A stretch of 64,000 nucleotides of DNA from Acinetobacter silvestris (GTDB lineage: Bacteria; Pseudomonadota; Gammaproteobacteria; Pseudomonadales; Moraxellaceae). The notes beneath the pieces were generated by a model. That model searched no databases and was not told where the DNA came from. It saw nothing but the letters and a program-made list of their open reading frames with translations. Both the position numbers and the translations under genes were made by a program. The stretch's first letter is position 1; every line of letters starts with the position of its first letter. The DNA lies in NCBI RefSeq assembly GCF_002135235.1, contig NZ_NEGB01000003.1, positions 1 through 64,000 on the forward strand. The letters run 5' to 3'. Below are positions 1-9,122 of this stretch, piece by piece.

Positions 1-1
1 G

Positions 2-799
2 AATGCATCAAGTAGCTTAATGGGTACCAATGCAGGCAACTATGAATTGATCACGAATGGATCAGTGACTGCCAACATCAGTAAGAAACAGATTACAGGT
101 GCAATTACAGCGCAAGACAAAGTCTACGATGGCACGACCAATGCGACTGTGAATGGCAGCTTGAATGGTGTGATTACCGGTGATCAGGTCAATCTGAATG
201 CTCAAGGTCAATTTACCAATAAGAACGCGGGTCAAGGCAAAGATGTAACTGTATCAGGTAGCTTAACGGGTACCGATGCAGGCAACTACCAAGTCAGCAC
301 CAACACAACCGCCAAAGCCAATATTACCAAAGCCAAAGCACAGGTCATCGGTAACAGCTTAACCACGAGCTTTAATGGTCAACAACAGCATGTTGATGGT
401 TTTACTGTTAAAGGTTTGGTGAATGGTGAAACGACTTCTGTCTTAACAGGCGTGACGGCAACAGGTGCCAGTGCTACAGCAGAAGGGACGTATAGCAATA
501 CTGTCAGTGGTGAAGATCAAAACTATGAATTGATGTTCACTGCAGGAATGCTCAAAATCCAAACACCGCTGATAATGCCACCTGTGACGCCTGAACCACC
601 AACAGTACCGAGTATTCCTGAGCAACCCAACCAACCGAATGATTCAATTTGGGGAGGTTTGTTGGATGATAACTACCAACGTGCGATTCATTTTGCACCG
701 AAACAAGACAAGCCAAAACGTTCAGATGACATCAATATTGAAGTCATAGGGGATGGTATCAATATGGATGGCATTCACACATTCGCAGGGAACTTCTAA
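2..799 (+). CDS. C-terminal part of a two-partner-secretion exoprotein (YDG/MBG-repeat haemagglutinin type), 5' end outside window
   Basis: The reading frame is open from the left edge, so this is the 3' end of a larger gene. It shows YDG-type repeats: motifs such as VYDGTTNATVNG, GDQVNL and GTDAGNY recur, and the GTxAGNY element comes back after about 81 residues. A proline-rich linker (about residues 190-210) and a short C-terminal tail ending FAGNF follow. Such repeats are typical of large secreted adhesins of the FhaB/TpsA class. The TpsB transporter gene starts 2 bases after the stop, which supports a secreted TpsA substrate. The N-terminal TPS secretion domain cannot be seen, so the adhesin role is inferred from family and context. 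Confidence 0.8.
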   Translation, partial: NASSSLMGTNAGNYELITNGSVTANISKKQITGAITAQDKVYDGTTNATVNGSLNGVITGDQVNLNAQGQFTNKNAGQGKDVTVSGSLTGTDAGNYQVSTNTTAKANITKAKAQVIGNSLTTSFNGQQQHVDGFTVKGLVNGETTSVLTGVTATGASATAEGTYSNTVSGEDQNYELMFTAGMLKIQTPLIMPPVTPEPPTVPSIPEQPNQPNDSIWGGLLDDNYQRAIHFAPKQDKPKRSDDINIEVIGDGINMDGIHTFAGNF

Positions 800-801
800 T
801 C

Positions 802-2475
802 ATGTTATATCCAAAACAAACACTACTAATCAGTATATTGGCTATTATTAGCGTCCCTGTTTTTGCAGCAACACTGCCCAATGCTGGGCAACTGTTGCAG
901 CAACAAAGCATCCAACCGTACCAACCGCAGGCTGAAATCACGATTGAACAGCCTGAGCAAATGCAGACGATTCAAGCGGATAACCAGCAACAAGTTCGCA
1001 TTGAAGAAATCCGTATTGCGGGCAACCAAAGTATTGCAACCGCTGACTTGCAGGCATTGGTGCATGATGCCGAAGGCAATATGCAAACTTTGGCTGATTT
1101 GCAACAATTGACCAAACGGATCACAGCCTATTATCAGTACAAAGGTTATCCTTATAGTCGTGCCTATTTACCTGCGCAAAATCTCAACGCGGGTGTACTG
1201 ACGATTGCGATCATTGAAGCAAAATATGATCGTATTCATGTGAATAATCAGGCAGATCTATCGCCCGAGTTGGTGCAAGCTATACTTGCACCCTTACAAT
1301 CTGGACAGGTGATTGATTCGGCAACGTTGCAACAACAATTAAAGCTGCTCAATCGTTTAGATGGCGTACAAACGCGTAATGTAATCAGTGCAGGCCGTTA
1401 TGTAGGTACCAGTGATTTGACCATCGATATTCAGCCAACAGCGAAACTCACAGGTTACGTGGGAGCGGATAACTATGGTAATGAATATACCAAAGAAGCG
1501 CGTTTCACTGCGGGTGTTGTGCTCAATAATGCATTAGGCTTGGGCGATCGTCTAAGTTTAGATGGTTTAACTTCGGGTAATCTCAATTTTGGTCGCTTAG
1601 GATATGAAGCGACCATCAATGGTTCAGGTACCCGTTTAGGGGCAAGCTACTCGGATTTAAGCTACAAATTAGGTAAAGAATACCGTGTCTTAGATGCGGT
1701 GGGTATCGCACAACAGGCCAGTGTTTGGATCAATCAACCTGTTTTATTAAATAATCGTAGTGAAGTGATCTTGGGCGTACAATACGACCATAAACGCCTA
1801 GAAGATGATATTACGGTTGCTGATATTTATCGTCATCGTGATATTCATGTTGGGCGTATTCGCTTAGACACATCACAGTTTGATGATTTTGCAGGCGGTG
1901 GTTTAACCCAGATCGGAGTTGCCGCCGAGATTGGTCAAGTTGTTTATAAAAATGCCACGGCTGCACTCGATGATCAAATGACCGCAAAAACTCAAGGTGA
2001 TTTTGTCAGTGCATCGCTCAATGTCTCACGCTTACAAAATCTTAACGGCTCCAAAACCCAATTATATACATCGTTACAAGCACAATTTAGTCCAGATAAC
2101 TTAGACAGTGCTCAACAGTTTAGTGTGGGTGGAGCATCGGGTCTGGCAGGGTATAAAAATAGTACGTTAAGTGGTTCGAGTGGTTACTATGCATCCGTTG
2201 AACTCAGACAAAATCTTTATGCTTCTGCCCATAATCAGTTTACTAGCAAAGTATATGTGGATACAGCAACCGTGCAACATCAAGCGAGAGAATGGCAAGG
2301 TTTAACGGGGGACAATAAGGAAAGTCTGCATAGTGCTGGTTTAGGGTTGAATTGGTTGAACTCCAGCCAAACACAAGCGTCATTAAGTATTGGCTTCCCA
2401 ATAGGCGCTAAACTAAAAATGAGTGATAAACAAAATGATGCAAAGGTTTGGTTTAGCGTGAGTAAGTATTTTTAG
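802..2475 (+). CDS. TpsB outer-membrane transporter (ShlB/FhaC/HecB family)
   Basis: This 557-residue protein has an N-terminal signal peptide (cleavage likely after VFA, near residue 22). A periplasmic POTRA region follows (IRIAGNQSIATADL near residue 70, then a YxxKGYPYSRAYLP segment). The rest is a long beta-barrel ending in the aromatic WFSVSKYF typical of outer-membrane proteins. The GGASGLAGY segment near residue 443 corresponds to the conserved VRGY-type motif inside the barrel; here it reads LAGY. The family exports large exoproteins across the outer membrane, and the exoprotein gene ends 2 bases upstream, so the two form an operon. Start ATG chosen because it directly follows the upstream stop. 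Confidence 0.9.
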   Translation: MLYPKQTLLISILAIISVPVFAATLPNAGQLLQQQSIQPYQPQAEITIEQPEQMQTIQADNQQQVRIEEIRIAGNQSIATADLQALVHDAEGNMQTLADLQQLTKRITAYYQYKGYPYSRAYLPAQNLNAGVLTIAIIEAKYDRIHVNNQADLSPELVQAILAPLQSGQVIDSATLQQQLKLLNRLDGVQTRNVISAGRYVGTSDLTIDIQPTAKLTGYVGADNYGNEYTKEARFTAGVVLNNALGLGDRLSLDGLTSGNLNFGRLGYEATINGSGTRLGASYSDLSYKLGKEYRVLDAVGIAQQASVWINQPVLLNNRSEVILGVQYDHKRLEDDITVADIYRHRDIHVGRIRLDTSQFDDFAGGGLTQIGVAAEIGQVVYKNATAALDDQMTAKTQGDFVSASLNVSRLQNLNGSKTQLYTSLQAQFSPDNLDSAQQFSVGGASGLAGYKNSTLSGSSGYYASVELRQNLYASAHNQFTSKVYVDTATVQHQAREWQGLTGDNKESLHSAGLGLNWLNSSQTQASLSIGFPIGAKLKMSDKQNDAKVWFSVSKYF

Positions 2476-2503
2476 TCAATGATGTTTAGTTCGGATTTGA
2501 TAG

Positions 2504-2520
2504 GGCTTTGTTACGCAAAC
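2504..2520. repeat. IS903/IS5-type terminal inverted-repeat-like sequence (orphan)
   Basis: GGCTTTGTTACGCAAAC matches the start of IS903-group ends (GGCTTTGTT...) and differs at two bases from the copy at 2857. It lies 29 bases after the tpsB stop. No transposase is attached on its right, so it is probably a scar of a second insertion or deletion. Confidence 0.45.
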
Positions 2521-2751
2521 TTTTTACTAAAGGCGTATTCACCTCTATAATTTTCCAATGAATAAGCCTACAGCTAAAAACTATTGTACGACTAACTGTC
2601 TTCTTACAACCAAACCTTGATGAATTGAGGGAATATAACCATTTGGTTTGACCCTCATATATAGTGGTATGCTAAATCACAAGCCAAATTGGAATGAAAT
2701 CAAATTTATTCTGCTTCTGCTATTTATTACAATAATTAGCTCATTCAGCCA

Positions 2752-2856
2752 TTATTCTTTACCTTTTTTAAGATGTGCTTTACGTAAGTATTCTACTTCA
2801 ACATTATCAGGGTGCTTATGGGCGAGTATATGCTCACAAATTTCACGTGAGTAATT
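2752..2856 (-). pseudogene. C-terminal fragment of an unidentified gene, cut by the IS remnant
   Basis: On the minus strand an open stretch reads NYSREICEHILAHKHPD, continues through EVEYLRKAHLKKGKE and ends in a TAA stop. It is charged, has no start codon, and abuts the IS-type end at 2857, as expected for a gene truncated by an insertion. I do not recognise the family. Confidence 0.35.
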
Positions 2857-3530
2857 GGCTTTGTTACACAAAGATATGAACGTTGAATCATTCCTAAGCT
2901 ATTCGAATTTAAGTTGCAACTCGGGCATGAATTTCATTGACCTAACTTTGAAAGTTCCTTGCAATCAGTTTCCCAATAATTTAATACAATGCAGCTTGGT
3001 TTCTACCAAACTTCGACGATGGTACCCAGACCACTTTTTCCAAATTGTTCTTCTTAGACATTTGACTGTTTTCAATAATTCAATTTCGCTAGATAGAGCT
3101 TATTTGGGTGTACTTTAAAGGTCTTTCATTTTTTTAGTGGAATGACTACATACGCATATCGGCCTGCAATCATTTGACGATATTATTTTTTTATCATAAG
3201 CACTATCCATATAGACAGAGTCAATTTGTTCATTTTCAGGGGTTTGATTGAGTAAGTCACCAAGTATTTGTGAATCACTAACATTATTTGTTGTTAGCTG
3301 AACAAGCTAGTATTTGCAGTGTTTTAGCATCTATGCTGATATGCAGCTTCGCCATTGGCGATGTCTTCAGACTGATGTTTCTCGCGCTTCCATTCAGCAT
3401 CACCTAAAAACTTCAGACCTTTATTATCGACGAGTAGATCTAGTTTACTACTACTTTTTTGATAGCTAATCGCAATATCATATATTTTTACCTGTTACAG
3501 ATAGTTGATTAATCAGTCTGAGCAATATAT
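2857..3530 (-). pseudogene. Degenerate IS5-family (IS903/IS427-like) transposase remnant
   Basis: Translating the minus strand in shifting frames gives recognisable IS5 transposase blocks in the right order: LRLINQLSV, then LVDNKGLKFLGDAEWKREKH (family motif LVDSTGIKFLGEGEWK), then NNVSDSQILGDLLNQTPENE and QIDSVYMDSAYDKK, then WKKWSGYHRRSLVETKLHCI and VNEIHARVAT. Frameshifts, internal stops and a missing N-terminus make it non-functional. The low-coordinate end carries GGCTTTGTTACACAAAG (2857-2873), an IS903-type terminal repeat. The other end was not found. Confidence 0.8.
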
Positions 3531-3673
3531 TGCTCATGTAAGAAGACCAATTATTGTTTATATAAGATGAACAATATATGCTTAAAAAGTACGATAAATC
3601 ATCTTTATGATGGTAAATAAAAAGAGCATTACATTTTCAAATTAAAAAATAGATAAAAAGGTAGTTAAGCTAT

Positions 3674-4354
3674 ATGAGCCAATCACCTTCAACGAACTCA
3701 GTGACATCATCTCCAAGCCGATTTGAATCGAGTCGTGTCCATGATTTATCGTTGACGGAGCTGGCAGGATGTGAGGAGTGCGATACAGTTTATCGTAAGG
3801 TTCAGCTTGATTTAGGTGAGCGAGCCTATTGTGTATGTTGTGGTGCCGAGCTTTATCGGCAGAGTAAACCATTTACGGTATTATTGGCTTTAGTGATCAC
3901 TGCGCTAATTATATTTATTATTGCGAATAGTTTTCCGATAGTTAAGATTGAATTGCAAGGGAATGACTCACAGACCACATTATTAGGTGCTGCATGGGCA
4001 ATGTTCCAGGCTGATAGAGCTTTGGTCGGTATATTGATTTTAATCACTACTTTTATTGTTCCTTTATTAGACATGTTATTGCTCATATATGTACTGTCAT
4101 CCATCAGTATCTTTAAAACTAAACCGAAATATTTAGTCATTGCCCTGCGGACTATTTTCTTATTTAGAACTTGGGGGATGATTGAGGTATTTTTAATTGG
4201 TGTTCTAGTCACCTTGGTTAAGCTGAGAGGAATGGTAATCGTGATTCCTGAGGTTGCGTTGTGGGCTTTTGCAGTATTAAGTGTGCTATTGGTTTATATT
4301 GCTTCGGTTAAGGTCAAAGACCTCTGGGATGAAATTGATCGGTGTCTGCCATGA
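3674..4354 (+). CDS. pqiA: PqiA-type inner-membrane protein, first half
   Basis: This 226-residue protein begins with a zinc-ribbon-like segment (CEECDTVYRK...CVCCGAELY, about residues 33-58). About four membrane helices follow, as in one PqiA domain. E. coli PqiA carries two such domains in one chain; here they are split over two adjacent genes. PqiA sits in the inner membrane and works with the MCE protein PqiB and lipoprotein PqiC in lipid transport across the envelope. The stop overlaps the next start (ATGA at 4351), which indicates coupled translation in a pqiA-pqiA-pqiB-pqiC operon. Confidence 0.85.
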   Translation: MSQSPSTNSVTSSPSRFESSRVHDLSLTELAGCEECDTVYRKVQLDLGERAYCVCCGAELYRQSKPFTVLLALVITALIIFIIANSFPIVKIELQGNDSQTTLLGAAWAMFQADRALVGILILITTFIVPLLDMLLLIYVLSSISIFKTKPKYLVIALRTIFLFRTWGMIEVFLIGVLVTLVKLRGMVIVIPEVALWAFAVLSVLLVYIASVKVKDLWDEIDRCLP

Positions 4355-5145
4355 AAGCAGCTCAAGTTACTCGCATGAAGCAAGAGTCTACGGCTATGCA
4401 GCAGCAATATCCTAGAGCGATGGATTTGTCTTTAGTGCTATGTCATTGTTGTGGAATGTTAAATCCATCAGTAGATCCAGTAATACATGATAAAAAATCT
4501 TCGCATTGTTCGAGGTGCTATACGACATTGCACCAACGCAAGCCGAAAAGTTTAGATCGAACAGTTGCATTAATGATTGCCGCCTGTATTTTATATATTC
4601 CGGCGAACGTTCTTCCAATGACGATAACGGGTTCTTTTTTAGGTCATCAACAAGATACCATCATGAGTGGCGTCATCTATTTTTGGCAAACGGGTGATTA
4701 TCTAGTTTCCGTTGTTATTTTTATGGCCAGTATTGTTATACCCATGCTGAAATTGCTGCTTCTAGGTTTTTTACTGATAGCGGTACAGATGCAATCATCA
4801 AAGTACTGGCATTTTTTACCTGAGCATTGTTCAATATTGTACCGTATTGTTGAATTTGTTGGGCGGTGGTCAATGATTGATGTATTTGTCGTTGCCTTGT
4901 TAACAGCATTGATTCAGATACAATCCTTAGCAACCATTTTAGCTGGCCCTGGTTCTGTCGCTTTTGGTGCTGTGGTGGTTTTAACCATGTTTGCCTCACT
5001 TAGTTTTGATCCACGTATTATTTGGGATAACTACTATCGGGCTCAGACGAGATTTGATGACGAATCCCAGTCTTTACAAAGTACCAGCATTATTCAGACG
5101 GGGCATTCACATTTGAATAATAATTCCTCTCATTCCAGCCAATAA
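4351..5145 (+). CDS. pqiA: PqiA-type inner-membrane protein, second half
   Basis: This 264-residue protein has the same plan as its upstream neighbour: a cysteine ribbon (CHCCGMLNP...HCSRC) followed by about four membrane helices, with the conserved VEFVGRWSMIDVFVVALL block. It corresponds to the second PqiA domain. The ATG at 4351 is chosen because it overlaps the upstream TGA; an in-frame GTG at 4342 is possible but less likely. pqiB starts 13 bases downstream. The C-terminal tail (serine/asparagine-rich) shows no domain. Confidence 0.85.
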   Translation: MKAAQVTRMKQESTAMQQQYPRAMDLSLVLCHCCGMLNPSVDPVIHDKKSSHCSRCYTTLHQRKPKSLDRTVALMIAACILYIPANVLPMTITGSFLGHQQDTIMSGVIYFWQTGDYLVSVVIFMASIVIPMLKLLLLGFLLIAVQMQSSKYWHFLPEHCSILYRIVEFVGRWSMIDVFVVALLTALIQIQSLATILAGPGSVAFGAVVVLTMFASLSFDPRIIWDNYYRAQTRFDDESQSLQSTSIIQTGHSHLNNNSSHSSQ

Positions 5146-5158
5146 AAGAATAATAAGT

Positions 5159-6820
5159 ATGTCTGACAATAAAATAAACGATGAGAACTTAGATCAGCAT
5201 GAGACAGATGTTGCTCAAGAGAATAATCAAAACCTACCTGAACCGCAAAAAAAGATAGGACGATGGAGACCATCATTAATCTGGTTGATTCCATTTATTG
5301 CATTTTTGATTGCCTTATCACTGGCAGTGAAAAGCCTGCTGAATACTGGCCCTACGATTAATGTTTCATTTAAGACGGCTGATGGCCTTGTTGCAGGTAA
5401 AACCACAGTTCGTTTTAAACAAGTGGATATTGGCTTGGTCCGTCAGATCGGTTTTTCTGAGGATCATACACATGTCATTGTTAAAGTGGAGTTACGTAAA
5501 GATGCCAGCAATTTTGCTGCGACAGACTCCCGTTTTTGGGTGGTTCGCCCACGCATAGGTACCAGTGGTGTTTCGGGGATTGATACATTGTTATCTGGTG
5601 CCTATATAGAGGTCGATGGTGGCAAGGCACAAGAACAAGAAGATAAGTTTATTGGTCTAGAAGTCCCGCCAGTTATACCTTCTGATGTTCCTGGGAAGGA
5701 GTTTTTTTTAACAGCAGGAGATATAGGTTCTTTAGATATTGGTTCTCCAATCTATTATCGGCGGATTAATGTTGGGCAAATTACGGCTTATAAACTGGCT
5801 AATGATGGTAAAAGTGTTGAACTTCAGACCTTTATAAAATCTCCTTATGATAAGTTTGTGACAACCGATGCGCGATTTTGGCAGGCCAGTGGTGTGGATG
5901 TGAGTTTAAGTGCTTCGGGTTTTAATCTAAACACACAATCGCTTGCCAGTATTATTGCGGGCGGTATTGCATTTGGGTATCCAGAAAATTCGAATGCTGC
6001 TATAGCTACGAACCAGAGTCACTTTAACTTATGGGACACAAAGACAGATGCATTAAAAATTCCCGATGGAAAACCACGGCAAATTGTGATGTATTTTGAT
6101 CAGTCTTTACGTGGTCTAGTGGCTGGTGCACCTATTGATTTTATGGGGATTGAGATAGGAAAAGTCCAATCAATTAATGTCGAGTTTAATGCAAACTATA
6201 CTCAACTACTCATGCGTGTTGAAGGTGTTGTTTATCCATCTCGTTTAGCACATGGTAAGGAATTGGATCCTGATGGAGGGATTTTTAAACACTTTATTCA
6301 GCGAGGATGGCGTGCTCAGATGCGAACAGGAAATCTGTTGACTGGTCAGAACTATATTGCCTTTGATCGGTTTCCTAAAGCAAAAACTGCCACATTAAAA
6401 ATGCTACCAGATGGATTGGTTGAGGTTCCAACGATACCAACAGAGTTGAGTGGGCTACAGGCACAGGTTGCACAAATTGCAGATAAATTAACGAAATTCC
6501 CGTTGGTAGAAATTGGACAGGATGTACGAAAAACATTAAAAAATATGAATACAACGATAGAATCGACTGACAAGCTGATGAAGCAGTTGGATGGCAAGGT
6601 AGCGCCGAATATGCAAGCTACACTGGATGATGTTCGTAAAACGATGCGATCCACTGAGTCTATTTTCTCGAGTGATGCACCGATGCAACAGGATGTGCGT
6701 CGCGCCTTGCAACAGATGACACGTGCTGCTGCATCTTTACAAATGATGTCGGATTATATTGAACAACATCCAGAATCATTGATTCGTGGGAAAAAGTTAG
6801 AGGCCGAAAATGTTAAATAA
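5159..6820 (+). CDS. pqiB: PqiB, MCE-domain intermembrane transport protein
   Basis: The 553-residue product has a charged cytoplasmic N-terminus, one membrane helix (about residues 38-60) and then repeated MCE domains: GPTINVSFKTADGLVAGKT, the block near residue 180, and the block around DQSLRGLVAGAPIDFMGIEIG near residue 320. The C-terminal 150 residues are helical. In E. coli PqiB forms a hexameric needle that spans the periplasm and carries lipids between the membranes. Length and domain order match the family (about 546 residues). The gene overlaps the next start by 11 bases. Confidence 0.92.
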   Translation: MSDNKINDENLDQHETDVAQENNQNLPEPQKKIGRWRPSLIWLIPFIAFLIALSLAVKSLLNTGPTINVSFKTADGLVAGKTTVRFKQVDIGLVRQIGFSEDHTHVIVKVELRKDASNFAATDSRFWVVRPRIGTSGVSGIDTLLSGAYIEVDGGKAQEQEDKFIGLEVPPVIPSDVPGKEFFLTAGDIGSLDIGSPIYYRRINVGQITAYKLANDGKSVELQTFIKSPYDKFVTTDARFWQASGVDVSLSASGFNLNTQSLASIIAGGIAFGYPENSNAAIATNQSHFNLWDTKTDALKIPDGKPRQIVMYFDQSLRGLVAGAPIDFMGIEIGKVQSINVEFNANYTQLLMRVEGVVYPSRLAHGKELDPDGGIFKHFIQRGWRAQMRTGNLLTGQNYIAFDRFPKAKTATLKMLPDGLVEVPTIPTELSGLQAQVAQIADKLTKFPLVEIGQDVRKTLKNMNTTIESTDKLMKQLDGKVAPNMQATLDDVRKTMRSTESIFSSDAPMQQDVRRALQQMTRAAASLQMMSDYIEQHPESLIRGKKLEAENVK

Positions 6821-7535
6821 AAAAAGCAATACATATTTTTTGCGGTTTTTTCCACGGCAGACGATGGGTGGTTGTCTTTTACTTTCCATATTCATTGGTT
6901 TAACAGCATGTTCTAGTTCAACACCATCGAATTACTATACATTGGCAACCACGATTTCGCCTTTGGCTAGTACAAATGTACGTGTGATTGAAGTCTTACC
7001 CGTCGGCTTGCCAGACCGTTTAAATCGTGCGTCATTGGTCTTGCAGGAAATTAGTGGTAAATCGAATGTGCTTGATAATGAACGCTGGACATCAATGTTA
7101 GCCTTTGAATTACGTGATGGTTTATCTGCGGGCTTACAGCAAAAATTAGGAGCGGTAGACCGTTATAATAGTGGAATGACTGGGGGAAAAGTTTCTTATA
7201 GAGTTGCTGTTGACTTTTCCCGTTTCGATATTGTGGAACAGCCCAGTACGAATGCTGTAATGGGTGCTATCGCTCGTGATATTGAGGTTGCAGTGGCTTG
7301 GACGATTAAACTCGATGATCCCAATCAACCCTTAACTCAAACTAATACACAAAATCATCAGTTAAGTTGTCGAATGGCTTTTACCAATGTCGTCGGTACG
7401 GATGGTAATAAAATTCAAAATATTGTCAGTGCATCCCGTCAGTCACTTAATCAGGTTATTGATGCTGTTGCTGCATCAGTGCTTGCAACAGAAGCTAAAA
7501 CAACAGTCAAAATACAAGGTGTAGTGTGTGCTTAA
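6810..7535 (+). CDS. pqiC: PqiC-type outer-membrane lipoprotein (ABC transport auxiliary)
   Basis: This 241-residue protein has a lipoprotein signal with lipobox LTAC (lipidated Cys34) after a basic, hydrophobic N-terminus. The mature part fits the PqiC/YmbA family (YYTLATT, IEVLPVGLPDRLNRASLV, NERWTSMLAFELRDGL). PqiC anchors the PqiB needle at the outer membrane. The ATG overlaps the end of pqiB. A later ATG at 6864 would still keep the lipobox; I keep the first because it gives a normal basic n-region. Confidence 0.88.
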   Translation: MLNKKSNTYFLRFFPRQTMGGCLLLSIFIGLTACSSSTPSNYYTLATTISPLASTNVRVIEVLPVGLPDRLNRASLVLQEISGKSNVLDNERWTSMLAFELRDGLSAGLQQKLGAVDRYNSGMTGGKVSYRVAVDFSRFDIVEQPSTNAVMGAIARDIEVAVAWTIKLDDPNQPLTQTNTQNHQLSCRMAFTNVVGTDGNKIQNIVSASRQSLNQVIDAVAASVLATEAKTTVKIQGVVCA

Positions 7536-7811
7536 CAGGGATCCACTTTTAGATAAAATAGAGCAATAATGATTTTTGATGTATATAGCAGAGATATAAA
7601 AATAGTTACTGAAGCTATATGTAAAACAATTATGCTATTTTGATTAAATGGATGATTTTTAGTTTTTAAAATATTGATTTCACAAAGTCTCATAACCGTT
7701 TACTGTATTGAATAAGAAACACATAATTTTTATAACTCAAGCAGTTTAACAATATCACCATAAAAAATTGAACGCGATTCTGATGACATCTTTGTAGTAA
7801 GGAGAAAATCA

Positions 7812-8963
7812 ATGCCAAATTTTATGCAGCCAATACCCCTTAGCTTATTCACGCTTGCACCACTGGTAATAGTAATGAGCGGTTGCAGTACGACACAACC
7901 TAAAAATAGCATTGCTACGTTGACTTCTTCTCATCAGATGATTTACCCCAGTATTGATTCAGGTTTAAGCGAAAGTTTGTATCCTCATGAACAGGAAATT
8001 GCCGAAGAGATTTCGGATGTGATTGAACAATCCATTCGTCAACAATATGCTTCAGGCAATGCGCGCCGTGATGCACATCCGAAAGCGCATGGTTGTGTAC
8101 GAGCAGAGTTTCATGTGCTGGAATCACTGCCAAAGCAACTTGTTCAGGGTGTTTTTATTCCAGGTCAAACCTATCAGGCATGGATTCGTTTTTCGAATGG
8201 TTCTCCCGATGCAACAAATGCAGATATCAAAAGAGATGCACGAGGCATGGCAATCAAAATTCTAGGTGTGTCAGGGAAAAAACTCTTGGAGGATGAGGCG
8301 AATGCGACGACGCAAGACTTCATTATGATTAATCATCCAGTTTTTTTTGCTAATGATCCTAGTCGTTATTTGTCGTTGATGCAGGATTTAAATAGCGAGA
8401 GTTTTTTGAAAAAGCTACATTTACCTTTTGCACTGGGTGCTAAGGGCAGCTCAATTGCTTTAAGTTTTAGGACAAGAATTTCAAATCCGCTACAAGCTCG
8501 TTATTGGTCGATGGTTCCTTATCAGTTAGGTATCGGCCCTGATCGTCAGGCAGTCAAATATTCTGTTCGATCTTGCTCAGCAACAACAACGTCTATACCC
8601 AAAAATCCCAGTCATGATTTTCTGCGAGATGCACTCCGAGAAAGCCTGCAAAAGGGTGATGCCTGTATGGAGTTTCTGGTTCAACCTAGAACATCAAGCA
8701 AAATGGCTGTTGAGGATTCCATGACAGAATGGAAAGAAACTCAAGCTCCTTTTTATCCGGTGGCTATGATTCGTATTCCGCAACAGGTTTTTGATACGCC
8801 GGATCAGAATAAATTTTGTGAAAATCTTTCTTTCACACCATGGCATGCCTTACCAGAACATCGACCACTTGGAGCCGTGAATCGGCTGCGCAAGGTGATT
8901 TATGATCGAATCAGTCGAGTCCGACATGAGATGAATTCAGCCAAAAGACAAGAGCCACAATAA
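7812..8963 (+). CDS. Catalase-fold lipoprotein (SrpA-like haem peroxidase family)
   Basis: The 383-residue protein has a lipoprotein signal (VMSGC, lipidated Cys25) followed by a catalase-like domain. Visible family motifs are KAHGCVRAEF (His93, candidate distal histidine), RFSNGSPD, DARGMAIKILGV, DFIMINHPVFFANDP and the RYWSMVPYQLG segment. It is shorter than classical catalases (about 480 residues) and fits the catalase-like SrpA group, whose activity is often peroxidatic. A lipid anchor would put it in the periplasm or envelope. It stands alone, with about 275 bases upstream and a clear AAGGAG ribosome site. Confidence 0.8.
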   Translation: MPNFMQPIPLSLFTLAPLVIVMSGCSTTQPKNSIATLTSSHQMIYPSIDSGLSESLYPHEQEIAEEISDVIEQSIRQQYASGNARRDAHPKAHGCVRAEFHVLESLPKQLVQGVFIPGQTYQAWIRFSNGSPDATNADIKRDARGMAIKILGVSGKKLLEDEANATTQDFIMINHPVFFANDPSRYLSLMQDLNSESFLKKLHLPFALGAKGSSIALSFRTRISNPLQARYWSMVPYQLGIGPDRQAVKYSVRSCSATTTSIPKNPSHDFLRDALRESLQKGDACMEFLVQPRTSSKMAVEDSMTEWKETQAPFYPVAMIRIPQQVFDTPDQNKFCENLSFTPWHALPEHRPLGAVNRLRKVIYDRISRVRHEMNSAKRQEPQ

Positions 8964-9122
8964 AAAATATGTGGTTTGGTCATTCTAATTCGATTAATTC
9001 CTTAAAAATAATAACGATTTATTTAAATGTAGATCACTAGTTTTTAGTCATATAAGCTCAATTGCATAGTCTTCAATGTTGCAAAACGTTATGATATTCA
9101 AATCAAACTATTGGAATGCGTT

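Noticed and set aside
2648..3118. Two plus-strand frames between tpsB and pqiA
   Set aside because: They are antisense to the decayed IS5 transposase and the gene fragment; no ribosome site and no protein-like pattern.
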